A model generated the notes under the pieces. It did no database searches. It saw only the letters and a program-made list of their open reading frames with translations, and had not been told where the DNA came from. From an uncultured Collinsella sp. (GTDB lineage Bacteria; Actinomycetota; Coriobacteriia; Coriobacteriales; Coriobacteriaceae), in NCBI GenBank assembly GCA_902493125.1, contig CABUOF010000007.1, positions 1 through 43,914 on the forward strand: 43,914 nucleotides of DNA, read 5' to 3'. A program made the position numbers and the translations under genes. Below, piece after piece: positions 14,566 to 22,173 of this stretch (its first letter is position 1; every line of letters begins with the position of its first letter).

Positions 14566-15576
14566 ATGGCCAAAGCAAGTGTTCGCGAGATCAGCCGCAT
14601 CACCGGTTTTTCGCCTGCGACCGTGTCCAACGCGCTCAACCGCAAGCGCAGCGTAAGCGAGGAGACCGCCAAGGTCATCCTGGAGTGCGCACAGTCGCTT
14701 GGCTACCAGCAGTCGACGCAGCTCGAGAGCATTCAGTTTGTGCTCGCGCGCAAGACGGGCGCCATCTTGGACGAGAGTACCTTCCATCCCGCGGTTATCG
14801 AGGGCGTGGAGCGCCAGGCGCGTCGTCACGGTATGAGCACGAGCTTTGTCTCGCTCGACTTTAGCGACCTGAACGCTGTGCGTCCGCAGGTCGAGGGCCT
14901 GATCGCCGATCCGTCCGCCGCTATCGTGCTGATGGGTACCGAGCTGGGTGAGGAAGACTATGCCTTGTTCGCCAACGCTGCCGCCCATCTGATCGTGCTC
15001 GATGGCTGGAGCGACCGCCAGTACTTCGATGCCGTGGTCATTGCCAACACCGATTCGGTGCTGCGTGCCGTGGACTACCTTATTGAGAAAGGTCACAAGC
15101 AAATCGGCTACCTGGCAGGTGACCTTCGCATTCGCAACTTTAAGGACCGCGAGCGCGGCTATCGCCAAGCGCTTGAGGATGCGGGCCTTGAGGCCAACCC
15201 GACGTGGCGCGTCACGCTGGGCACCACGCTCGAGGGCGCTTATCGCGATATGGGCGCGTGGCTCGACAATTCCTCGCGCGAGGATCTGCCAACGGCTTTC
15301 TTTGCCGAAAACGACGTGCTCGCCGTAGGCGCCATGCGCGCGCTGAACGAGCACGGCATACGCGTGCCCGAGGATGTCTCGATCATCGGCTTTGACGATC
15401 TGTCTTTGGGCGCCTTTTCCAACCCTCCGCTCACCACGGTGCACGTTCCCAAGCACGAGGTGGGCGAGATCGCGGTGCGCCGCCTGGTGGGCAACATCCG
15501 CAATCCCAAGAGCTATACCTGTAAGACGGCCGTGTCGACCTATTTTGTCGAGCGCCAGAGCGTGTGCGAGATCTAG
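14566..15576 (+). CDS. LacI-family transcriptional regulator
   Basis: The 336-aa protein has an N-terminal LacI helix-turn-helix (about 4-48: ASVREISRITGFSPATVSNA, then RSVSEETAKVILECAQSLGY) and a periplasmic-binding-protein-like ligand domain (about 60-336), including GHKQIGYLAGD, RERGYRQALEDAGL, AFFAENDVLAVGAMRALNEHG and VSIIGFDDL. The hinge helix is less conserved than usual, lacking a clear LARSL. A TTG at 14551 is in frame, but the AGGGGGA at 14556-14562 marks the ATG at 14566. It stands immediately upstream of, and in the same direction as, the isomerase/transketolase/kinase operon, separated by a terminator. The likely inducer is a sugar or sugar phosphate of that pathway. Confidence 0.92.
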   Translation: MAKASVREISRITGFSPATVSNALNRKRSVSEETAKVILECAQSLGYQQSTQLESIQFVLARKTGAILDESTFHPAVIEGVERQARRHGMSTSFVSLDFSDLNAVRPQVEGLIADPSAAIVLMGTELGEEDYALFANAAAHLIVLDGWSDRQYFDAVVIANTDSVLRAVDYLIEKGHKQIGYLAGDLRIRNFKDRERGYRQALEDAGLEANPTWRVTLGTTLEGAYRDMGAWLDNSSREDLPTAFFAENDVLAVGAMRALNEHGIRVPEDVSIIGFDDLSLGAFSNPPLTTVHVPKHEVGEIAVRRLVGNIRNPKSYTCKTAVSTYFVERQSVCEI

Positions 15577-15642
15577 GCGAAGAAAACGCCGGGCCGCAGG
15601 GCGGCAAAGATCGCTAAGGCAGCCATATCTAACGCTACTAAG

Positions 15643-15668
15643 AGAGGGTCCTTCGGGGCCCTCTTTTT
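15643..15668 (+). terminator. Intrinsic terminator of the LacI-type gene
   Basis: AGAGGGTCC (15643-15651) pairs with GGGCCCTCT (15656-15664, one G-U) around a TTCG tetraloop, followed by TTTT. Confidence 0.9.
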
Positions 15669-15679
15669 GTTTCCCTTGT

Positions 15680-15813
15680 ATGTTCAGATTGTTTACATAC
15701 CGTTTAGGCTGATTTCTCTACCGCTTACGGGACTTTCGCGTTAAACTTCTAAACACTGAAGTAAAACATTTAGTAAACAGAACAAAACGAAACATGCGTC
15801 TGTTTACTGAACA
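15680..15813 (+). promoter_or_regulatory. Operator cluster of the isomerase/transketolase/kinase operon
   Basis: The 134-bp AT-rich stretch carries repeated TGTTTA/TAAACA half-sites: TGTTCAGATTGTTTAC (15680-15695), TAAACTTCTAAACA (15742-15755), CATTTAGTAAACA (15767-15779) and TGTTTACTGAACA (15801-15813). The last is a near-perfect palindrome and recurs, in inverse orientation, before the PTS gene (37320-37332). I saw no convincing -35/-10 pair here. Confidence 0.55.
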
Positions 15814-15834
15814 TGTGATTAGGGGAGGATGTAC

Positions 15835-17235
15835 ATGGATAAGATCAAGCTCGGTTTTGTGCCCACGCGCCGCAGTATCTTTAGCGCGCCGGACGCGATC
15901 AAGTATCGCGGCCTGACGGCTGATCGTCTGCGCGAGATCGGCGTCGACATCGTGGATATCGACGACATCAATGACGAGGGCCTGCTGTTCGACGACAGCC
16001 ATATCGAGCCTATCGTCAAGAAGTTCCGCGCCGAGGGCGTCGACGGAATCATGCTGTGCCACGCCAACTTTGGCACCGAGTACGTTTGTGCTCGCCTTGC
16101 CCGCGAGCTCGGTCTGCCCGTGCTGCTGTGGGGCCCGCGCGACGAGCGTCCCGAGCCCGACGGCACGCGCCTGCGCGATAGCCAGTGCGGCCTGTTCGCC
16201 ACCGGCAAGGTCCTGCGCCGCTTCCAGGTGCCCTTTACCTACATGACCAACTGCCGCCTGACCGATCCCGAGTTCGAGCGCGGTGTCTGGGACTTTTTGG
16301 CCGTGTGCAACGTGGTCAAGACCTTCAAGCGCACCCGCATCCTGCAGATGGCCACCCGCCCGTTCGATTTCTGGTCCACCATGTGCAACGAGGGCGAGCT
16401 GCTCGAGAAGTTCAACATCCAGCTTTCGCCCATCCCCATGACCGAGCTTGTCCAGGCCGTGCGTGACGCCCAGACCGACGAGCAGGCCATGGCCGCCATG
16501 CTTGCCCACATCAACGACAGCTTTGAGATCTGCATCTCCGAGGACAAGGTTCCCGCGGTCGCCGGTCTTGCCATCGCCATGAAGCGCCTGGTCGAGAAGT
16601 ATGGCTGCAACGCCGGTGCCATTCAGTGCTGGAACGCTCTGCAGGACGAGCTGGGCATTATGCCCTGCGCCGCCAACGCCATCCTCAACGAGATGGGCAT
16701 TCCTATCGTATGCGAGACCGATATCCACGGCGCCATCACCGCGCTGATGGTCGAGGCCGCCGACCTGGGCCGTCACCGCGGTATGTTCGCCGACTGGACC
16801 GTGCGCCATCCCGATAACGAGAACGGCGAGCTGCTGCAGCATTGCGGCCCCTGGCCCTGCAGCTGCGCGGCCGTCAAGCCCAAGCTCACCTACCCGCTGG
16901 CTTTCGATCACCCCGGCGCGCTGACGGCCGAGGCCAAGCACGGCGACCTCACCCTTGCCCGCTTTGACGGCGACAACGGCGAGTACTCGCTGCTGCTGGG
17001 CAACGCCCGCGGCATCGACGGCCCGGCCGGCATGGGCACCTATCTGTGGGTCGAGGTCGACAACCTCAAGCGCCTCGAGGCCAAGATCGTCGAGGGCCCC
17101 TACATCCACCACTGCGTCGCCATTCACGCCAACGTGGTGCCGGTGCTCTACGAGGCGTGCAAGTACCTCGGCATTGCCCCCGACCTGTACGACCCCATCG
17201 AAGAAGACGTTAAAGCCTACCTGCGAGGAGAGTAG
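15835..17235 (+). CDS. L-fucose/L-arabinose isomerase-family protein, candidate D-apiose isomerase
   Basis: This 466-aa enzyme belongs to the fucose/arabinose isomerase fold. The N-terminal Rossmann-like domain begins IKLGFVPTRR, then VDGIMLCHANFGTE and GLPVLLWGPRDER. The middle has VCNVVKTF and RILQMATRPFDF. The C-terminal part has GAIQCWNALQDELGIMPCAA, CETDIHGAIT and ADWTVRHPDN, where acidic and His metal ligands are expected. Family members interconvert aldoses and ketoses with a divalent metal. The following split transketolase and FGGY kinase make apiose-to-apulose (EC 5.3.1.36) the best guess; other pentoses or deoxyhexoses remain possible. ATGs at 15829 and 15835 are in frame; AGGGGAGG at 15821-15828 favours 15835. 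The transketolase gene follows after 2 bp. Confidence 0.85.
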   Translation: MDKIKLGFVPTRRSIFSAPDAIKYRGLTADRLREIGVDIVDIDDINDEGLLFDDSHIEPIVKKFRAEGVDGIMLCHANFGTEYVCARLARELGLPVLLWGPRDERPEPDGTRLRDSQCGLFATGKVLRRFQVPFTYMTNCRLTDPEFERGVWDFLAVCNVVKTFKRTRILQMATRPFDFWSTMCNEGELLEKFNIQLSPIPMTELVQAVRDAQTDEQAMAAMLAHINDSFEICISEDKVPAVAGLAIAMKRLVEKYGCNAGAIQCWNALQDELGIMPCAANAILNEMGIPIVCETDIHGAITALMVEAADLGRHRGMFADWTVRHPDNENGELLQHCGPWPCSCAAVKPKLTYPLAFDHPGALTAEAKHGDLTLARFDGDNGEYSLLLGNARGIDGPAGMGTYLWVEVDNLKRLEAKIVEGPYIHHCVAIHANVVPVLYEACKYLGIAPDLYDPIEEDVKAYLRGE

Positions 17236-17237
17236 AA

Positions 17238-18074
17238 ATGGCAACTATCGAAGAGCTTGAGTCCCTGCGTTGGGACCTTCGCCGCGATTGCGTCGATATC
17301 ATCATGGCTGGCGCCGGCGGCCACATCGGCGGCGACATGTCGGTGATCGACGCCCTCATGACCCTCTATGCCAACCACCTCAACATTTCGCCCGAGACCG
17401 TCGACGATCCCAACCGCGACCGCTTCGTGCTTTCCAAGGGCCACGCCATGGAAGCCTACTACGCGGTGCTCTGCCACGAGGGCTATCTTGACCTCGACGA
17501 CGTCAAGGCCCGCTTCTCCAAGTTCGGCAGCCCCTACATCGGCCACCCCAACAACAAGCTCAAGGGCATCGAAATGAACTCGGGCTCGCTGGGTCACGGC
17601 CTGCCCGTGGCCGTGGGCATGGCGCTCGCCGGCAAGATGGACGGCCGCGACTACCGCGTCTACACCATCATGGGCGACGGCGAGCTTGCTGAGGGCTCGG
17701 TCTGGGAGGGCGCCATGAGCGGCGGCAACTACCAGCTCGATAACCTGTGCGCGCTCGTGGACCGCAACCGCCTGCAGATCAGCGGCAGCACCGAGGACGT
17801 TATGAAGCAGGACTCGCAGGAGGAGCGCTGGGCCGCCTTCGGTTGGAACGTGCTGTCCATTCCGGGCAACGACGTCCGGGCCATCGACGCTGCGCTGACA
17901 CTTGCGGCCGAGACCTGCGGCAAGCCCACGGTCATCATCCTCAACACGGTGAAGGGCTACGGCTCGCCCGTTATGGAGGACAAGGCCGCCTGGCACCATC
18001 ACCTGCCCAATGATGAGGAATATGCCCAGATCATCGTCGATTTCGCTGCCCATAAGGAGGCCATCAATGGCTAA
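17238..18074 (+). CDS. Transketolase N-terminal (ThDP-binding) subunit, candidate AptA
   Basis: The 278-aa protein covers the first half of transketolase. It includes GAGGHIGGDMSVIDALMTLY, DRFVLSKGHAMEAYYAVL, GSLGHGLPVAVGMALAGK, and the ThDP motif running from MGDGELAEGSVWEGA to NYQLDNLCALVDRN. Split transketolases also occur in ordinary pentose metabolism, but one sitting between a sugar isomerase and an FGGY kinase matches apulose-4-phosphate transketolase (EC 2.2.1.13), which moves a ketol unit to glyceraldehyde-3-phosphate. GAGGAGAG precedes the ATG. The start lies 2 bp after the isomerase stop, and the 3' end overlaps the C-subunit gene by 8 bp, so the subunits are translationally coupled. 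The assignment to apulose is inference from context. Confidence 0.92.
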   Translation: MATIEELESLRWDLRRDCVDIIMAGAGGHIGGDMSVIDALMTLYANHLNISPETVDDPNRDRFVLSKGHAMEAYYAVLCHEGYLDLDDVKARFSKFGSPYIGHPNNKLKGIEMNSGSLGHGLPVAVGMALAGKMDGRDYRVYTIMGDGELAEGSVWEGAMSGGNYQLDNLCALVDRNRLQISGSTEDVMKQDSQEERWAAFGWNVLSIPGNDVRAIDAALTLAAETCGKPTVIILNTVKGYGSPVMEDKAAWHHHLPNDEEYAQIIVDFAAHKEAING

Positions 18075-19008
18075 CAAGATCGCCAATCGCAAGGTTATCT
18101 GCGACACGCTGCTCGAGGCCGCGAAGACCGATAAGGATATCGTCGTCCTGTGCTCCGATTCCCGCGGCTCCGCATCGCTCACGCCGTTCTTTGATCAGTA
18201 TCCCCAGCAGTCCGTCGAGGTCGGCATTGCCGAGCAGGACCTGGTGAGCATCGCCGCCGGCATGGCTTCGTGCGGCAAGAAGGCCTGGGCCGCTTCGCCG
18301 GCGTCCTTTGTGACCACGCGTTCGTATGAGCAGTGCAAGGTCGACGTCTCGTACTCCAACACCAACGTCAAGCTCATCGGCATCTCGGGCGGCGTGTCCT
18401 ATGGCGCCTTGGGCATGAGCCACCACTCCGCGCAGGATATCGCCGCCATGAGCGCGATTCCCAACATGCGCGTGTATCTGCCGAGCGACCGCTTCCAGAC
18501 TGCCGAGCTCGTGCGGGCCCTGGTCGCCGACAACAAGCCGGCCTACATCCGCGTGGGCCGCAACCCGGTCGAGGACGTGTACACCGAGGACGAGTGCCCG
18601 TTCCAGATGGATCGCGCCACCTGGGTGCGCCGCGGCACCGATGTGACGCTCGTCGCCGCTGGCGAGATGGTCCGCCATGCCGTGGACGCTGCCGACCTGC
18701 TGGCCGAGCAGGGCATCTCGGCAACGGTGCTCGACATGTATTGCGTCAAGCCGCTTGACGCCGAGGCCGTGATTGAGGCCGCCGGTGCCACGCGCGCCGT
18801 CGTGACCGTCGAGGAACACAGCCCCTTCGGCGGCCTGGGCTCTATGGTCGCGCAGGTGGTGGGCGAGCATTGCCCGCGTCCGGTCAAGTGCCTCTCCCTG
18901 CCCGACGCGCCGGTCATCACCGGCACGAGCCCCGAGGTCTTCGCGCACTATGGCCTGACGGGTGCCGGAATCGCCAAGACCGTTGCCGAATTCCTGCCCG
19001 CAGAGTAA
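18067..19008 (+). CDS. Transketolase C-terminal subunit, candidate AptB
   Basis: This 313-aa protein holds the pyrimidine-binding and C-terminal domains of transketolase: SVEVGIAEQDLVSIAAGMA with the ThDP-activating Glu, SGGVSYGALGMSHHSAQDIA, MRVYLPSDRFQTAELVRA, PAYIRVGRNPVEDVY, and the C-terminal VTLVAAGEMV, VTVEEHSPFGGLGSMVAQVV. Together with the previous gene it makes one complete enzyme. The start is the ATG at 18067 (preceded by AAGGAGG at 18054-18060), which lies inside the end of the N-subunit gene; the longer in-frame reading from 18010 has no ribosome site. A perfect 35-bp palindrome separates it from the kinase gene. Confidence 0.92.
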   Translation: MANKIANRKVICDTLLEAAKTDKDIVVLCSDSRGSASLTPFFDQYPQQSVEVGIAEQDLVSIAAGMASCGKKAWAASPASFVTTRSYEQCKVDVSYSNTNVKLIGISGGVSYGALGMSHHSAQDIAAMSAIPNMRVYLPSDRFQTAELVRALVADNKPAYIRVGRNPVEDVYTEDECPFQMDRATWVRRGTDVTLVAAGEMVRHAVDAADLLAEQGISATVLDMYCVKPLDAEAVIEAAGATRAVVTVEEHSPFGGLGSMVAQVVGEHCPRPVKCLSLPDAPVITGTSPEVFAHYGLTGAGIAKTVAEFLPAE

Positions 19009-19011
19009 TTG

Positions 19012-19046
19012 GAATGTGACAAAGGGACCGTCCCTTTGTCACATTC
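19012..19046. repeat. 35-bp perfect palindrome between transketolase and kinase genes
   Basis: GAATGTGACAAAGGGAC (19012-19028) is the exact reverse complement of 19030-19046, around a single C. It has no good T-tract, and the next coding start is 18 bp downstream, so it may tune the expression ratio within the operon or stabilise the upstream mRNA rather than terminate. The GGGAC/GTCCC core recurs in other palindromes of this window. Confidence 0.85.
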
Positions 19047-19064
19047 GTTTTGAAAGGGGTGGCC

Positions 19065-20555
19065 ATGGGCCGCTACATCATCGGAATCGATCAATCCACG
19101 CAGGGCACCAAGGCGCTGCTGGTGGACGAGGGCGGCCATCTGATTCATCGTGCCGACCGCTCGCATCGCCAGATTGTCAACGAAGCCGGCTGGGTGAGCC
19201 ATGGTCCGGCCGAGATTGCCACCAATGTGCTGGCCGTGGCGCGTGCCGTGGTGGAGGAGACCGGGGTCGATCCGGCCGACGTCGCCGGCATCGGCATCTC
19301 CAACCAGCGCGAGACCACCGTTGCCTGGAACCGCACGACGGGCGAGCCGCTGTGCGATGCCGTGGTGTGGCAGTGCGCCCGCGCCCGCGAGCTGTGCGAC
19401 AAGCTGGCCGCGCGCGAGGGTGTGGCCGAGCTGGTGCGTGACACGACGGGTCTGGTGCTCTCGCCCTACTACCCGGCGGGCAAGATGGCCTGGATCCTCG
19501 CGAACGTTCCCGCTGCTGCCGAGGCCGCAGCGGCAGGCGAGCTGTGCCTGGGCACCATCGATGCCTGGGTGGTTTGGACGCTCACGGGCGGCGCGGAGTT
19601 TCGCTGCGACTGGTCCAATGCCAGCCGCACGCAGCTCTTTGACCTGCGCCGTGGCTGCTGGAGCGAACCGGTGTGCGAGGCCTTTGGCGTCGACGTGGCC
19701 TGCCTGCCGCAGGTGACCGATTCCGATGGCCTGTTCGGCATGACGGATCTGGGCGGCTTTTTGCCGGCGCCCGTGCCCATTCACGGCGTGCTGGGCGACA
19801 GCCACGCGGCCTTGTTCGCGCAGGGCTGCCACAGCCGCGGTATGGCCAAGGCGACCTATGGTACCGGCAGCTCGGTCATGATGAACGTCGGCGACGAGTT
19901 CGTTGCCAGCTCGCACGGGCTTTCGAGCTCGCTCGCATGGCGTATGGACGGCGTGACCGAGTATGTACTCGAGGGCAACGTGAGCTACGCCGGCGCCGTC
20001 AAGACGTGGCTGCGCGACGATCTGGAGCTCATCAATAACCCCGAGGAAGTTACCGACCTGTGCTACGCCGCCAATCCGGCGAGCCGCGTCTACTTTGTGC
20101 CGGCGTTTACCGGTCTGGGCGCGCCGCACTGGGCGAGTGACGCCGAGGGCTGCGTCTTTGGCATGACGCGCACCACGGGTCGCGCGGAGTTCGTGAAGGC
20201 CGCCGACGAGTCGATCGCCTATCAGATTTTTGACGTGATTGATGCGATGGTCGAGGATTCGGGCGCGGCGCTGGCCGAGCTTCGTGTTGACGGCGGTCCC
20301 ACGCGCGATGCGTACCTGATGCAGTTTGAGAGCGACTTGGTTGGCTCGTCCATCCGCATCGCGAGCAACGACGAGATGAGCGGCCTGGGTGCGGCCTGGG
20401 CCTGCGGCATTGCGCTGGGCATGTACACGCGCGATGTCGTCGACGTCTATGGGGCCCGCGGCATCGTGGAGCCTGCCATGCCCGCCGACGAGCGCGCCAA
20501 AAAGATCGCCGGCTGGCGCCACGCCGTAGCCGCCACCATCTCGTACGCTGCCTAG
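19065..20555 (+). CDS. FGGY-family carbohydrate kinase, candidate apulose kinase
   Basis: The 496-aa kinase has both FGGY halves: the N-terminal ATPase signature IIGIDQSTQGTKALLVDEGG, then IGISNQRETTVAWNR, WSNASRTQLFDL, the C-terminal YGTGSSVMMNVG, PAFTGLGAPHW, ELRVDGGPTRDAYLMQ and GLGAAWACGIALG. Glycerol- and pentulose-kinase-like motifs are mixed, so the substrate cannot be read from motifs alone. Context (isomerase, split transketolase) suggests phosphorylation of the ketose made by the isomerase: apulose to apulose-4-phosphate (EC 2.7.1.233), with xylulose or ribulose as alternatives. A TTG at 19050 is in frame, but AAAGGGG at 19053-19059 points to the ATG at 19065. It is the last gene of the operon; terminators follow. 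Confidence 0.9.
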   Translation: MGRYIIGIDQSTQGTKALLVDEGGHLIHRADRSHRQIVNEAGWVSHGPAEIATNVLAVARAVVEETGVDPADVAGIGISNQRETTVAWNRTTGEPLCDAVVWQCARARELCDKLAAREGVAELVRDTTGLVLSPYYPAGKMAWILANVPAAAEAAAAGELCLGTIDAWVVWTLTGGAEFRCDWSNASRTQLFDLRRGCWSEPVCEAFGVDVACLPQVTDSDGLFGMTDLGGFLPAPVPIHGVLGDSHAALFAQGCHSRGMAKATYGTGSSVMMNVGDEFVASSHGLSSSLAWRMDGVTEYVLEGNVSYAGAVKTWLRDDLELINNPEEVTDLCYAANPASRVYFVPAFTGLGAPHWASDAEGCVFGMTRTTGRAEFVKAADESIAYQIFDVIDAMVEDSGAALAELRVDGGPTRDAYLMQFESDLVGSSIRIASNDEMSGLGAAWACGIALGMYTRDVVDVYGARGIVEPAMPADERAKKIAGWRHAVAATISYAA

Positions 20556-20565
20556 CATGATTTTT

Positions 20566-20604
20566 CTGGGACGGGGATTAAAACCCCATCGATCCCCGTC
20601 CCAG
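20566..20604 (+). terminator. 13-bp stem hairpin after the kinase gene
   Basis: CTGGGACGGGGAT (20566-20578) pairs perfectly with ATCCCCGTCCCAG (20592-20604). The 3' arm can instead pair with the following GGGACGGGGC to form the true terminator at 20594-20631, so the two hairpins compete. Confidence 0.6.
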
Positions 20605-20631
20605 GCAGCTCATTTGGGACGGGGCTTTTTT
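20594..20631 (+). terminator. Intrinsic terminator ending the kinase operon
   Basis: CCCCGTCCCA (20594-20603) pairs with TGGGACGGGG (20615-20624), followed by C and TTTTTT (20626-20631). Confidence 0.85.
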
Positions 20632-20643
20632 GACTGGTATGAT
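20614..20643 (+). promoter_or_regulatory. Predicted luxS promoter
   Basis: TTGGGA (20614-20619) is 18 bp from an extended -10, TGGTATGAT (TATGAT at 20638-20643). It overlaps the terminator of the preceding operon. The luxS leader then contains CCCCGTCCC (20674-20682), complementary to the terminator arm. Confidence 0.5.
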
Positions 20644-20707
20644 TGGTGCGAACATTCGAACCAGCTAAAAGAGCCCCGTCCCAAATTGACTACCGAGAGG
20701 ATCTGCC

Positions 20708-21196
20708 ATGGAGCGCATTGCGAGTTTTTCCGTTGATCATCTGCTGCTTGAGCCCGGCGTTTATGTGAGCCGCATCGACCGCGACCCGGCGACCGGTGTT
20801 GCCGTCACCACGTTTGACCTGCGCCTGACCACGCCCAATAAGGAGCCGGTCATGAACACGGCCGAGTGCCACACCATCGAGCATCTGGGCGCGACGTTCC
20901 TCCGCAATCATGCCGAGTGGTCGAGCCGCATTGTCTACTTTGGCCCCATGGGCTGCCGCACGGGCTTTTACCTCGTCGTGTTTGGCGAGGTGACGAGCGA
21001 GGAGATTCTGCCTCTCGTGCGTGAGCTGTTCGAGTTTGTCGCCGGCTTTGAGGGCGATGTCCCCGGTGCCGCTCCCGAGGAGTGCGGTAACTATCTGGAC
21101 CAGAACCTTCCCATGGCTAACTGGCTCGCGCGCCGCTACCTCGACCGCGACCTGGCCGATATCGACGAGAAGCACCTGCACTATCAGCAGGCGTAA
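20708..21196 (+). CDS. luxS: S-ribosylhomocysteine lyase LuxS
   Basis: The 162-aa cytoplasmic metalloenzyme splits S-ribosylhomocysteine to homocysteine and DPD, the precursor of AI-2, within the activated methyl cycle. The metal ligands are all present: HTIEH with His55 and His59, and Cys126 in EECGNYL. PMGCRTGFYLVVFG and the N-terminal SFSVDHLLLEPGVYVSR are characteristic, and length is standard. GAGAGGAT precedes the ATG. It is monocistronic, with its own promoter and a terminator just downstream. The proximity to the pentose-type operon is probably accidental. Confidence 0.97.
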   Translation: MERIASFSVDHLLLEPGVYVSRIDRDPATGVAVTTFDLRLTTPNKEPVMNTAECHTIEHLGATFLRNHAEWSSRIVYFGPMGCRTGFYLVVFGEVTSEEILPLVRELFEFVAGFEGDVPGAAPEECGNYLDQNLPMANWLARRYLDRDLADIDEKHLHYQQA

Positions 21197-21227
21197 GGCT
21201 GCTGGTAGGAATAGCGTTTGCGCCAGA

Positions 21228-21257
21228 AGCGCTCCCGCTCTTTGTGGGGCGCTTTTT
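21228..21257 (+). terminator. luxS terminator
   Basis: AGCGCTCC (21228-21235) pairs with GGGGCGCT (21246-21253, one G-U), followed by a T-run to 21257. Confidence 0.85.
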
Positions 21258-21331
21258 CATGCTGGGCGCTCAAAACGGAACGAGATAGTTCTAGAATGTT
21301 CATACTGTCACATAAACGAACAGGAGCGAGC

Positions 21332-21976
21332 ATGCATATCTACTCTGTATCAGATCCCGAGTTCAAATCTTATGGCCGCGTGTGGAACGACGTTCCGTCC
21401 AACCTGACCGCTCCGCTCGTCGAGGCGCTTGCCTCCACGCCCATCCCCGAGGGTAGCAAGTACGTAGCAAGCGCGCCGGAGCTCGAGGGCGTCAAGGATG
21501 CCGATAAACTGGGCTTTCTCATGTTTGGCGGCCGTCCCTTCCAGCTCGGCTGGTGCAACGGCCACAACACGCGTCTCAACTGCCTGGAGTACCACCGCGC
21601 GAGCGAGTTCAACCTGGGTGCACGCGACTTTATCCTGCTCGTGGCACATCGCTGGGAGATCGAGGACGGCAAGCTCGATACCGCGTGCGTCAAGGCGTTC
21701 CGCGTGCCGGCGGGCAAGGTCGTCGAGGTTTTCAACACCACGCTCCACTACACGCCGTGCATGGTCGACGACGGTGGCTTCCAGGTGATGGTGGCGCTGC
21801 CCGCTGGCACCAATGGTCCGCGCCCCGAGGCCGCGGCCGACATGCCCGCGGCCGGTGACAGCTACTGCTACTGGAAGGCAGACAAGTGGGTTCTCTGCCA
21901 CGCCGACAGCCCCAAGGCTGCCGAGGGCGGCTACGTAGGCCTCATCGGCAAGAACCTCGACATCGCCGTGGACTAG
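21332..21976 (+). CDS. DUF4867 family protein
   Basis: The 214-aa protein fits the DUF4867 family, cupin-like proteins often found near sugar-catabolic genes in gut bacteria. Visible landmarks are the N-terminal IYSVSDPEFKSYGRV, GWCNGHNTRLNCLEYHRASE (the most conserved block, with His residues that could bind metal), LLVAHRWEI, and VFNTTLHYTPCMV. The ATG at 21332 follows AGGAGCGAG; the longer in-frame extension to 21218 overlaps the luxS terminator and is unlikely. A -10-like TAGAAT lies at 21292-21297. TGTTCA (21298-21303) and GAACA (21318-21322) between promoter and start loosely resemble the LacI-type half-sites. The last 18 codons are duplicated 1423 bp downstream, beyond the ATPase gene. 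Biochemical function unknown. Confidence 0.85.
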   Translation: MHIYSVSDPEFKSYGRVWNDVPSNLTAPLVEALASTPIPEGSKYVASAPELEGVKDADKLGFLMFGGRPFQLGWCNGHNTRLNCLEYHRASEFNLGARDFILLVAHRWEIEDGKLDTACVKAFRVPAGKVVEVFNTTLHYTPCMVDDGGFQVMVALPAGTNGPRPEAAADMPAAGDSYCYWKADKWVLCHADSPKAAEGGYVGLIGKNLDIAVD

Positions 21977-22169
21977 AATCTTCCGTCTCAATCCGTAACA
22001 TCTGGCGGGCTAAATCGTCTCTACCTGTTACAGATTTAGACAAACTGCAGGGGAAAGACCGAACAATCTCAATCTGTAACACCAAGCCCGATTTTGGCGG
22101 CCCAACTGTTACAGATCGAGACAAACCGGGCCCAATCCACCACAAAGGTGCCTGTCCCCATTGTGGTGG
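21920..22169. repeat. Left copy of a long direct repeat flanking the ATPase gene
   Basis: It contains the last 18 codons of the DUF4867 gene plus its downstream palindromes. Positions 21920-22043 align without gaps to 23343-23466 (about 110 of 124 identical by hand count, 35 bp perfectly at 21926-21960). Inside are two palindromic units, TCTCAATCCGTAACA with its partner (21986-22000, 22026-22040) and TCTCAATCTGTAACA with its partner (22067-22081, 22107-22121). The end is a CCACCACAA/TTGTGGTGG hairpin (22137-22169). Confidence 0.85.
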
Positions 22170-22173
22170 CTGC

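Noticed and set aside
20645..20664. tRNA-like GGTTCGAAT on the minus strand near luxS
   Set aside because: No cloverleaf can be drawn around it; the match is just a small inverted repeat GGTGCGAA/TTCGAACC.
21218..21331. Longer N-terminus for the DUF4867 protein
   Set aside because: The extension overlaps the luxS terminator and has no ribosome site; ATG 21332 has AGGAGCGAG.
21986..22121. CRISPR-like array from the repeated TCTC...GTAACA units
   Set aside because: Only two adjacent units, unequal spacing and palindromic arms with no cas gene nearby; they are dispersed palindromes.
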